Part shown: piece by piece, positions 1 through 5,965 of the stretch
Position numbering within the stretch: position 1 is the stretch's first letter
How the letters are laid out: every line of letters begins with the position of its first letter
Origin: JBMNNS01 sp050942625
GTDB lineage: Bacteria > Bacillota > Dethiobacteria > DTU022 > UBA8154
Assembly: GCA_050942625.1 (NCBI GenBank)
Contig: JBMNNS010000081.1
Coordinates: forward strand, 1-7,028
Direction: 5' to 3'
DNA length: 7,028 bases
Notes under the pieces: model-generated
The model's database searches: none
The model's input: the letters and a program-made list of their open reading frames with translations, nothing else
Told to the model about the DNA's origin: nothing
Translations under genes and position numbers: made by a program

Positions 1-573
1 TTTATTCATATCAAAAGTTTCTCCACTGGAAGTTTTCCTACCATGAAATTTTGCTCCATACCATGAAGCAAGGCCCTTTTGCTCATAGCTAGCCTTTTTA
101 ACCTCACCTGCAATAGGTTTTGTATCAACAACTTCTTCTTTTTTTTCTTGTTCCTTTACATGGCAAGAAATTTTTATTGTTTGAGTTTCCTCATCCCATA
201 TTAATTCTTCATTAAATGACTCGACAACTAAATGCAGTGGCATATAAGTCATTCCATTTAATATCTTGATAGGTACTCCCGCAAAAACTGATTTTCCATT
301 AATGGTGGGATGTATACTCCCAATGGGAAGTTGTAATTCAACCTCGCCCCGTACCCCTATTGCTGTATTAGTGTCCGGGCTCCACAGGACATCTGCCCCA
401 AGTGCTTCCAAAACCGGCCTCATTGGTATCAAAGTATGGCCTTCTTCTACTATTGCATTAGTAGACTGATTATTAACCATTACTTTAATGTTTTCGGCAA
501 CAGCAGTAATGGGAAATGCCAATCCCATTATTACTACTAAAACTAGAGAAATAAAATTTCTCAAGGAGTGCAC
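1..573 (-). CDS. Secreted stalk-domain / RlpA-like cell-wall protein (3' end cut by window edge)
   Basis: Only the N-terminal 191 residues are visible; the gene runs off the left edge. Residues 1-26 form a signal peptide: a basic start, a hydrophobic core (FISLVLVVIMGLAF) and a probable cleavage after AVA. Residues 29-136 are a copper-amine-oxidase N-terminal-like stalk domain with two related halves, seen in TLIPMRPVLEALGADVLW (47-64) and TYMPLHLVVESFNEELIW (109-126). A charged linker rich in E and K (139-160) leads to GLASWYGAKFHGRKTSSGE (167-185) and then TFDMN, the opening of the RlpA double-psi beta-barrel. Glu185 aligns with a catalytic residue known from Pseudomonas RlpA lytic transglycosylase; the other catalytic residues would lie beyond the edge. 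By family it should act outside the membrane on peptidoglycan; that activity is inferred. GTG at 573 has AAAGGTG 6 nt upstream. TTG at 564, with AGAGGGG 8 nt upstream, is an alternative, as is GTG at 582. An unusual structured leader precedes it. Confidence 0.85.
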   Translation of the reverse strand, partial: MHSLRNFISLVLVVIMGLAFPITAVAENIKVMVNNQSTNAIVEEGHTLIPMRPVLEALGADVLWSPDTNTAIGVRGEVELQLPIGSIHPTINGKSVFAGVPIKILNGMTYMPLHLVVESFNEELIWDEETQTIKISCHVKEQEKKEEVVDTKPIAGEVKKASYEQKGLASWYGAKFHGRKTSSGETFDMNK

Positions 574-579
574 CCCTCT

Positions 580-586
580 CACCTTT
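580..586 (-). promoter_or_regulatory. Ribosome-binding site of the stalk/RlpA gene
   Basis: AAAGGTG lies 6 nt upstream of the GTG at 573. A second purine run, AGAGGGG (579-573), overlaps that GTG and sits 8 nt before the TTG at 564, so the sequence supports either start. Both leave a good signal peptide. The site starts 9 nt after the closing stem of the leader RNA, so it is not itself buried in that stem. Confidence 0.5.
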
Positions 587-595
587 CACATAAAG

Positions 596-713
596 AAAAG
601 CAGTGTTATTATTCAAGTTCAGCTTACCTGAAATACTGTGAAGCTGGGAACCATTCTATTATGGCTACCGTCCACCCCCTTCCACAACTAACACAAGCTT
701 TTTATCCTTGGAC
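596..713 (-). ncRNA. Structured 5' leader RNA of the stalk/RlpA gene, riboswitch-like, class unknown
   Basis: The transcribed strand can form a long-range closing stem: AAAAGC (702-697) pairs with GCTTTT (601-596), and after a small internal loop GTGTTA (694-689) pairs with TAACAC (608-603). Inside it, fold A pairs TGTGgAAG (686-679, one bulged G) with CTTCACA (643-637). This encloses a hairpin of 669-661 with 654-646 (GG-T-AGCCAT / ATGGTT-C-CC, loop AATAGA, one mismatch, one G-T pair). Fold B pairs GTT-CC-CAGCTT (651-641) with AAGCTG-AAC (625-617), nine pairs around a 2-nt bulge. A and B share bases 637-654, so they compete. A G-rich single strand (678-670) could also pair with GTCCA at 713-709. 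The enclosed, bistable layout ending just before the ribosome-binding site resembles a cis-regulatory RNA. I do not see the conserved cores of c-di-AMP, c-di-GMP-I, SAM, TPP, cobalamin or T-box leaders. Pairing was read by eye and no energies were computed. Confidence 0.5.
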
Positions 714-750
714 TACATAATATTTATACTAATTAAAAATAGATAATATT

Positions 751-759
751 ATTATAACA
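751..759 (-). promoter_or_regulatory. Candidate extended -10 promoter for the stalk/RlpA gene
   Basis: The minus strand reads TGTTATAAT, a perfect TATAAT preceded by the TGn extension. No good -35 lies 16-18 nt upstream, which extended -10 promoters can tolerate. Transcription would start near 744 and include the whole structured leader. The surrounding DNA is so AT-rich that -10-like hexamers occur by chance (TATAAA at 728-723 and TATTAT at 722-717 are others), so the exact site is uncertain. Confidence 0.35.
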
Positions 760-804
760 AAGATTTAACATTTAGGCTATATATTTAATAAATTATTAAC
801 TAAT

Positions 805-823
805 ATAATAATAATAATAATAA
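805..823. repeat. ATA trinucleotide microsatellite
   Basis: Six perfect tandem copies of ATA plus one base lie in an AT-rich zone between the membrane-protein gene and the stalk/RlpA gene. The tract is upstream of the candidate promoter and outside any reading frame I accept. It may simply reflect AT-rich intergenic DNA; length variation between strains would be the sign of slippage. Confidence 0.8.
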
Positions 824-876
824 AAGAAAAGCCTTCCTCGACTAAATGAAAAATAGGTCCAGATGTAGTAGAATCC

Positions 877-1539
877 CTAACCTTTAAATGAAAAAGTCCT
901 TAATAAAGCCTTTTTTAGATTATCCTTATCATACAAAGAAATAGACAGTTCCCTGATAAAGGGTTCATTCTCCCCAATAGTGATCAAAAACCCTATATTT
1001 AAGGACTCTGGGATAATACCATCGGAATAAAATCCTTTTATAGTATTTGGAAGTGCCGGGGTATCCAGGGAGATGACTACCTCTTCCTCCCCGGGAACAT
1101 GAATAAATTTTGATTTATGAAAGGAAGAGGAATAACTACTTAATAGCTCAAATGGCGAAATAAAAAAATATTGAATTTTTTCCAGTCCCAGTTCTTTTGC
1201 CTCTTTCCAAACTCCATCTTTTAAATCTTTCACATAAATGCTGCCAGTACTATTTTTGTAGACCTGCAGGTTATAATCTAAAAAGTTGCCAAGATACTCC
1301 TGGCCAAATTTTTTACCTTTAAAGTTTAAACTATAGCCTGGCCCTTTTTCCTGAATATTAATTTCTAGTTTATTATAATTTGCCTCCATGTACTTTATTG
1401 CTTCCAGTAAAAGGTTCCCTGGCCGACTATTTTCAAGTAACAATAGGTTATAATAGGCTAAAACTATAAATAGGCTGAACAGTACGACCGGGAAAAATTT
1501 TTCTTTTACGATAGAATTCTTAATTTTTTTTAGCAACAA
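877..1539 (-). CDS. Unrecognised membrane-anchored extracytoplasmic protein
   Basis: I do not recognise this 220-residue protein. The N-terminus is basic (MLLKKIKNSIVKEK) and is followed by one hydrophobic segment at about 15-35 (FFPVVLFSLFIVLAYYNLLLL) with no lipobox or clear cleavage site. The likely topology is a signal anchor with about 185 residues outside the cell. The outer part alternates polar and aromatic residues in beta-like stretches: GYSLNFKGKKF at 68-78, then LDYNLQVYKNSTGSIYVKD at 87-105. A turn with Trp (DGVWKEAKELGLE) and SPFELL at 128-133 follow. This pattern is reminiscent of LolA/LppX-like or lipoprotein-type sheet domains, but that is only an impression. TTG at 1539 or the adjacent TTG at 1536 starts it; AGGAGG lies 5 nt before the first and 8 nt before the second, so 1536 (219 aa) is at least as likely. 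It lies 96 nt after deoC in the same direction and could be its last co-transcribed gene or have its own promoter. Confidence 0.75.
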   Translation of the reverse strand: MLLKKIKNSIVKEKFFPVVLFSLFIVLAYYNLLLLENSRPGNLLLEAIKYMEANYNKLEINIQEKGPGYSLNFKGKKFGQEYLGNFLDYNLQVYKNSTGSIYVKDLKDGVWKEAKELGLEKIQYFFISPFELLSSYSSSFHKSKFIHVPGEEEVVISLDTPALPNTIKGFYSDGIIPESLNIGFLITIGENEPFIRELSISLYDKDNLKKALLRTFSFKG

Positions 1540-1544
1540 AAAAT

Positions 1545-1588
1545 CCTCCTTTCAAGCCCTGAATCATTCTATGCTAAAAAGAAGGAGG
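1545..1588 (-). promoter_or_regulatory. Ribosome-binding site with a complementary anti-SD element upstream
   Basis: The Shine-Dalgarno of the membrane-protein gene reads AAGGAGG (1551-1545). Thirty nt upstream on the same strand is CCTCCTT (1588-1582), its exact 7-base complement. If transcribed together the two arms can form a 7-bp GC-containing hairpin with a 30-nt loop that hides the ribosome-binding site. The pairing is seen in the sequence; a regulatory role is inferred. The rest of the 96-nt gap is AT-rich, with only a weak promoter-like pair (TTGTTT at 1628-1623, TAATAT at 1604-1599). Confidence 0.45.
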
Positions 1589-1635
1589 TATAACAAAAAT
1601 ATTAAATTTGTATTAAAATTATAAACAATTTGTTT

Positions 1636-2283
1636 TTATTCCAAAATAATTTCTTCTGCTGCACTGCTCCCAATACGGTTTGCCCCGGCATTGATTAAGT
1701 CCCTGGCAAAGGCAGCTGTCTTAATGCCACCAGAAGCTTTTATACCCATATCCTGCGGCAAGATAGCACGTAACGAGCTAATATCTTTCAGGGTAACACC
1801 CCTTGGCCCGAACCCCGTAGAGGTTTTTATAAACCTTGCTCCCCCTTCTACTGCACAATGGCAGGCAGTTTTCAGATCTTCCGGAGTTAAATAGCCTATT
1901 TCAATAATAACTTTAACTGTAACTCCAAGGCCTACTATATCCTTTATTTCCTTGAGAAGGACGTGGATATCCCTATTTTTCAGGGCACCAATATTGAGTA
2001 CCATATCTATTTCTTCTGCACCATTTTTTAGAGCCCATTCGGCCTCAAGAGCTTTTATATATCCATCGTTAGAACCCAGTGGAAAACCTATCACAGTAAC
2101 AAGCTTCACACTGCTACCTCTTAGTAATAAAGAGGCCAGGGGAATATAATAAGGGTTGACACAAACTCCACAAAAATTATACCTTACTGCTGCAGAACAT
2201 AAATTTTCTATATCTTGTTTTTGGGCATCTGCACGAAGTAGTGTAGATTCTATATAGTGTTCGAGTTTAAGGGTTGGATCCAC
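1636..2283 (-). CDS. deoC: Deoxyribose-phosphate aldolase (DERA)
   Basis: This class I aldolase splits 2-deoxy-D-ribose 5-phosphate into acetaldehyde and glyceraldehyde 3-phosphate, the last cytosolic step of deoxynucleoside catabolism. At 215 aa it is close to the usual 215-225. Hallmarks are TVIGFPLG (63-70), EIDMVLNIGA with Asp93 (91-100), the Schiff-base lysine Lys153 in FIKTSTGFG (151-159), and Lys182 in GIKASGGIKT (180-189). GSSAAEEI (205-212) is the phosphate-binding end. The usual N-terminal I-D/E-H-T-L motif reads IESTLL (11-16), with Ser in place of His; Cys is absent from the usual ETC/ETG position (IEIGYLT, 127-133). The start is GTG at 2283 with AGGTGG 7 nt upstream; an ATG just upstream is followed at once by a stop. 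It lies 88 nt after rtcB on the same strand. Linkage to mtnA/mtaD suggests nucleoside salvage, and a related sugar phosphate as substrate cannot be excluded. Confidence 0.95.
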   Translation of the reverse strand: MDPTLKLEHYIESTLLRADAQKQDIENLCSAAVRYNFCGVCVNPYYIPLASLLLRGSSVKLVTVIGFPLGSNDGYIKALEAEWALKNGAEEIDMVLNIGALKNRDIHVLLKEIKDIVGLGVTVKVIIEIGYLTPEDLKTACHCAVEGGARFIKTSTGFGPRGVTLKDISSLRAILPQDMGIKASGGIKTAAFARDLINAGANRIGSSAAEEIILE

Positions 2284-2371
2284 TACATCACCACCTTTTT
2301 AGTTTGAAAAACCTTTTCCCCACTGCAGGTAGGCTAACCACTGGTTCAGGGGGCGGAGTCCATTGCCTTGT

Positions 2372-3796
2372 TTATCCACTTTCACCTTTAATAACAGCGA
2401 GGGGTACCAACCTGGCTACTTTTTGTATAATTTCTGCTTCTGTGAGAGTGTTGACAACTTCGTTAATATCCTTATAGGCCTGTGGGGCCTCATCCAGAAT
2501 ATTGTGTTCCTTAACCCCATAAAAAAACACGTCCCCCATTTGTTCCCGGAGCATTTTTTTTGTAATGTTTTTCTTAGCAGCCCTTCGGGACATAACTCTT
2601 CCTGCCCCATGGTTTGCAGAATAGAATGTATTCGAAGCACGGTGGGTTGCAACAACGACATATGAAGAAGTCCCCATGCTTCCTGGGATGATTACTGGGT
2701 GCCCGGTAGAAAAATAATTGGTAGGGTTGTCCTTGTGCCCGGGAGGTAAGGCCCTTATGGCCCCCTTGCGGTGAACGAGCAGCTTGCGTCCTTCTATTTC
2801 CTCAAACTTGGCAATGTTATGGGCAAGGTCATAAACGATCCCCAGATCCAGTTTTGTATCTGCACAGGAGAAAAATTCTGCAAAGGTTTGCCTGATGTCA
2901 AAAGTAATGATCTGTCTGTTAGCAAAAGCAAAATTTATTGCTGCCGCCATAGCAGCATAATAGTCCCTTCCTTCATCAGAGTTAATGGGTACAGCGGCCA
3001 GTCCCCTGGAAGGAAGGTTAATCCCGTATTTGGGAGCTGCTTTTTCCATGATCGAAGAATAGTCTGTACAGATCTGGTGGCCGAAACCCCTGCTGCCGGT
3101 GTGTATAAGGATACTCAAGTTTCCTTTTATTAGACCAAAATGTGAAGCTCTTTTCGGATCATAGATCTCCTCAATTCTACCCAGTTCAATGAAATGATTG
3201 CCCCCACCAATAGTAGAAAGTTGGTTACTGCGCTCCCTGGCTTTATTGCTTATTTTATCCAGGTTTGCCCCGGAGAAACTGCCCCCTTCCTCGATGTAAA
3301 GATGATCCTCTTTGCGGGCGTATCCTAATTCTTGTAAAACCTGAAGGCCTTGTTTTGCAATTTTAGGGAAATGTTTCCCCAATACTGCCTGATGTTTGCT
3401 TACCTTCCCAATACCTGTTGGTACTTTAAAAGCAATGTTCCTTGCCAAGGATTGAAGATCCTTGACTGGTAGACTGCCTGCTTCAATATTAGTACGCAGC
3501 AACCTGACCCCGCAGTTAATATCCATTCCAACGGCGCCTGCGGAAATCAACCCTTTTTGGGCATCCATGGCCATAACGCCACCTATAGGAAGTCCAAAAC
3601 CAGCATGTATGTCGGGCATGCCAACTACATATTTATAAAGGCCCGGAAGGTAAGTAGCATCAACTAACTGCTTTAAAGCCTCCTCCTCCAGCTGGTTTTC
3701 ATATAGATATTTATTTAGATAAACAAGGGCATCTACATTCATTGGGCCGCTATCAATAATTTTATAACAATTTTTGCTTATTAACTGTATCTTCAC
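2372..3796 (-). CDS. rtcB: RNA-splicing ligase RtcB (3'-phosphate/5'-OH RNA ligase)
   Basis: RtcB joins RNA ends bearing a 3'-phosphate or 2',3'-cyclic phosphate to a 5'-hydroxyl, using GTP and Mn2+ through a guanylylated histidine. The 474-aa protein is full length. Family motifs appear in order: VGMPDIHAGFGLPIGG (58-73), AVGMDINCGVRLL (88-100) with metal ligands Asp92 and Cys95, and GGGNHFIE (197-204) with Asn200 and His201. These are followed by HTGSRGFGHQ (232-241) with His232, YDLAHNIAK (322-330) with His326, HRKGAIRALPPGH (342-354), and NHGAGR (395-400) with His396 as the nucleotidyl acceptor. All are intact, so it should be active. The start is GTG at 3796; its SD (TGGAGG) is 11 nt away, rather far. 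It begins 22 nt after the surE stop, consistent with co-transcription. No archease, its usual activating partner, is seen in the window. In bacteria its role is RNA repair or tRNA end joining; the exact RNA target is unknown here. Confidence 0.97.
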   Translation of the reverse strand: MKIQLISKNCYKIIDSGPMNVDALVYLNKYLYENQLEEEALKQLVDATYLPGLYKYVVGMPDIHAGFGLPIGGVMAMDAQKGLISAGAVGMDINCGVRLLRTNIEAGSLPVKDLQSLARNIAFKVPTGIGKVSKHQAVLGKHFPKIAKQGLQVLQELGYARKEDHLYIEEGGSFSGANLDKISNKARERSNQLSTIGGGNHFIELGRIEEIYDPKRASHFGLIKGNLSILIHTGSRGFGHQICTDYSSIMEKAAPKYGINLPSRGLAAVPINSDEGRDYYAAMAAAINFAFANRQIITFDIRQTFAEFFSCADTKLDLGIVYDLAHNIAKFEEIEGRKLLVHRKGAIRALPPGHKDNPTNYFSTGHPVIIPGSMGTSSYVVVATHRASNTFYSANHGAGRVMSRRAAKKNITKKMLREQMGDVFFYGVKEHNILDEAPQAYKDINEVVNTLTEAEIIQKVARLVPLAVIKGESG

Positions 3797-3818
3797 GGCT
3801 TATTATTCCTCCAATTTT

Positions 3819-4595
3819 TTATATCTCCCATGTTATCTTTTCTAAATCCTTTAACAAATTATAATTTGTCAGATCAAAATGTACCGGGGTAATGGAAATG
3901 TAGGAGTTCTCAATGGCCCATACATCGGTATCCTGTTCCTCCATATTCGATGTTTTTACCAGCTCTCCCGCAAGCCAGTAATAATCTCTCCCGCGAGGGT
4001 CAACCCTTTTTTGAAAGGCGTTCCGGTAATGACGCATCCCAAGTCTGGTAATAGCCACTCCGGCAATCTCCTGGCGGGGTTTTCCCGGCACGTTGATATT
4101 CAGCAAAGTGTTTTTAGGCAGATTATTTTGGCAGATTACCCTCAGTATACGTTTAATAAAGTCAGCAGCAAAACTGAAGTCAGCGTCATCCTGTACCGTT
4201 AAAGAAACAGCCATGGCCGGAATACCAAAAATGGTAGCCTCAATGGCAGCCGATACCGTACCTGAATATAGCACATCCGTCCCTACATTGGCTCCCCGGT
4301 TGATACCAGAAATAACAAGATCCGGTTTCTGGGGCAGTAAATATTCAATTGCTAACTTAACACAATCTGCCGGTGTCCCATTGACAGACCAACCTTTCAA
4401 ATCTTCATTATGAAAAAATTTCACTTCTTCTGCCCTCAGGGGACGGTGCATTGTAATAGCATGGCCTGTAGCACTTCTTTCATGATCTGGGGCTATAACA
4501 AAAAGGTTAATGTTTTCCTCCTTGAATAGAGTATCTCCCAAGATCTGAATCCCTTCCGCATGTATACCATCATCATTTGTTAATAAGACAATCAA
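3819..4595 (-). CDS. surE: 5'/3'-nucleotidase SurE
   Basis: SurE is a cytosolic metal-dependent phosphatase that removes phosphate from nucleoside 5'- and 3'-monophosphates; some family members also cut short polyphosphate. At 258 aa it has the usual length. The N-terminus MIVLLTNDDG carries metal ligands Asp8 and Asp9, PDHERSATGHAIT (37-48) carries Ser41, and the long motif from VISGINRGANVG (94-105) to TDVLYSGTVSAA (106-117) carries Asn99. NGTPADCV (72-79) is also typical. The start is TTG at 4595: the encoded N-terminus begins exactly where SurE proteins begin, and GGAGGG stands 7 nt upstream. The gene lies 58 nt after mtaD and 22 nt before rtcB. Genomic company with mtnA, mtaD and deoC fits nucleotide turnover, and its 3'-nucleotidase activity is compatible with the RNA-end chemistry of RtcB next door; that link is inferred. 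Confidence 0.96.
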   Translation of the reverse strand: MIVLLTNDDGIHAEGIQILGDTLFKEENINLFVIAPDHERSATGHAITMHRPLRAEEVKFFHNEDLKGWSVNGTPADCVKLAIEYLLPQKPDLVISGINRGANVGTDVLYSGTVSAAIEATIFGIPAMAVSLTVQDDADFSFAADFIKRILRVICQNNLPKNTLLNINVPGKPRQEIAGVAITRLGMRHYRNAFQKRVDPRGRDYYWLAGELVKTSNMEEQDTDVWAIENSYISITPVHFDLTNYNLLKDLEKITWEI

Positions 4596-4653
4596 TAAAA
4601 ATCCCTCCGCAAAAATGTTTATTAGTACCCTGCCTTATTAATGCACCTATAGC

Positions 4654-5961
4654 TTAACTTTTTATTAATTTAAAAGCCCTTTGTCGGGCTTCGAAAAAAA
4701 TCCTTTCCTCATCAACCGTTTTTAGCTCCCCTTTTTCATAAAGTATCCTGCCGTCTACCATGACCAGTTCAACATCGGAAGCAGCGGCCGAGTAGACCAG
4801 ATGTGCCACCGGGTTGTAGAGCGGGCAACAATGAGGCTTTTCCAAATTTACAATAATCAGGTCGGCCCTGGAACCTTCCCTGAGGGTGCCGGTTTCTTTT
4901 TCAAGGTATAAGGCTTTTGCTCCATTATATGTAGCCAATTTAAGAGCTTCCTCTGCCGGTACAACTGTGGAATTTTCCCCCATACCCTTTGGTAAAAGCG
5001 CTGCAAGCCTCACCTCTTCAAAAAGATCCAAATTGTTGTTGCTGGCAGCCCCATCAGTACCCAATGAAACAAGGACATTGTTTTGCAACAACTTGGACAA
5101 CGGGGCATTCCCTGAACCCAATTTGAGGTTACTGCCGGGGTTATGGGCAACAGCAACATTTTTTTTAGAGATGATCTCTATATCCCCTGGTGTGAGGTGA
5201 ACGCAGTGGGCAGCGAGCACATTATGTTCGAAGAGCCCAATTTCAAGCATTAGCTCTACTGGGGTTTTACCATAATCTTTGTAGCAGTTTTCCACTTCCT
5301 CCCGGGTTTCAGCAAGATGAATATGCAAAGGTTTGTGGAATTCATCAGCCAGAGCAATGATCTTTTTTAAGAAATCAGGGGGACAGGTATATGGTGCATG
5401 AGGGCCAAACATAACTGTAATCCTCCCATCCCCCTCACCATGCCAGTTTTTAAGCAGTGTTTTATTTTCCTCAATTGCTACTTGACTGCTTAATTCTTCC
5501 AACCCAATAAGTCCACGGGCCAAGGATGCTCTCATCCCGCTTTCTAAAACAGCCCTGGCCACTTCCTCCATAAAAAAATACATATCTGCAAAACAAGTAG
5601 TTCCCCCTCTGATCATCTCACAAATGGCAAGCAGGGTACCCCAATAAACATCTTCTCCATCTAATTTTGCCTCTGCAGGCCAAATTTTTTTTTCCAGCCA
5701 GTCCATCAGGGGCAGATCATCAGCATAGCCCCTAAATAACGTCATAGCAGCATGTGTATGGGTGTTAATCAGGCCTGGCATGACCAGGCTTTTTTCTTTT
5801 TTAATTATGTTTGTGTATTTTTTAGTATCTTTTGTTTCCCGACGGGGCCCTGCATAAGTAATACAACCGTCCTCAACAACCAATTCCCCCTGGGGGATAA
5901 TCTCCAAACCATCTTCCCATTTTAAAATATATTCTGCTTCTATCAAAACCTTTTCTGACAA
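4654..5961 (-). CDS. mtaD: 5'-methylthioadenosine/S-adenosylhomocysteine deaminase
   Basis: This amidohydrolase deaminates 5'-methylthioadenosine, S-adenosylhomocysteine and often 5'-deoxyadenosine to the inosine forms. With the TTG start at 5961 it is 435 aa, the family norm. Metal and substrate motifs are NTHTHAAM (66-73; His68, His70), PLHIHLAET (211-219; His215, Glu218), AHCVHL (251-256), AHNPGSNLKLG (272-282) and SLGTDGAASNN (299-309; Asp303). The C-terminal composite beta domain with GSRADLIIV (363-371) is complete. I prefer 5961 over the longer ATG start at 5994. AAGGAAGG sits 8 nt before the TTG, whereas the ATG has no SD and would add 11 atypical residues overlapping the end of mtnA. 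The stop of mtnA lies 4 nt before the chosen start, so the two are surely co-translated. With MtnA the likely route is MTA to methylthioinosine, phosphorolysis by an enzyme not in view, then isomerisation. Confidence 0.93.
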   Translation of the reverse strand: MSEKVLIEAEYILKWEDGLEIIPQGELVVEDGCITYAGPRRETKDTKKYTNIIKKEKSLVMPGLINTHTHAAMTLFRGYADDLPLMDWLEKKIWPAEAKLDGEDVYWGTLLAICEMIRGGTTCFADMYFFMEEVARAVLESGMRASLARGLIGLEELSSQVAIEENKTLLKNWHGEGDGRITVMFGPHAPYTCPPDFLKKIIALADEFHKPLHIHLAETREEVENCYKDYGKTPVELMLEIGLFEHNVLAAHCVHLTPGDIEIISKKNVAVAHNPGSNLKLGSGNAPLSKLLQNNVLVSLGTDGAASNNNLDLFEEVRLAALLPKGMGENSTVVPAEEALKLATYNGAKALYLEKETGTLREGSRADLIIVNLEKPHCCPLYNPVAHLVYSAAASDVELVMVDGRILYEKGELKTVDEERIFFEARQRAFKLIKS

Positions 5962-5965
5962 TGGC

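Noticed and set aside
583..720. c-di-AMP (ydaO/yuaA) or c-di-GMP-I riboswitch upstream of the RlpA-like gene.
   Set aside because: The gene type fits c-di-AMP control, but I could not find the conserved cores I know for either class, so I report only an unassigned structured leader.
800..876. T-rich stretch after the membrane-protein gene as its terminator.
   Set aside because: The TTTTCTTTTATTATT run is there, but I find no stable GC-rich stem immediately before it; the best pairings are three bases long.
1606..1628. Promoter between deoC and the membrane-protein gene (TTGTTT with TAATAT, 18-nt spacing).
   Set aside because: Only 3 of 6 and 4 of 6 consensus matches in very AT-rich DNA; too weak to annotate.
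1623..1635. AAACAA/TTGTTT inverted repeat just after the deoC stop as a terminator or operator.
   Set aside because: It is all A-T apart from one pair with almost no loop; likely chance in AT-rich sequence.
2318..2353. Imperfect hairpin (CCCC/GGGG with an inner TG/CA) in the rtcB-deoC gap, with a short T-run after it, as an intrinsic terminator.
   Set aside because: The stem is broken by bulges and the T-run is separated from it by AAAAGG. It does not look able to stop transcription between two same-strand genes.
2363..3133. Plus-strand open frames of 100-120 codons opposite rtcB.
   Set aside because: They lie wholly inside the well-supported rtcB frame, have no SD or recognisable domain, and their composition follows the opposite strand.
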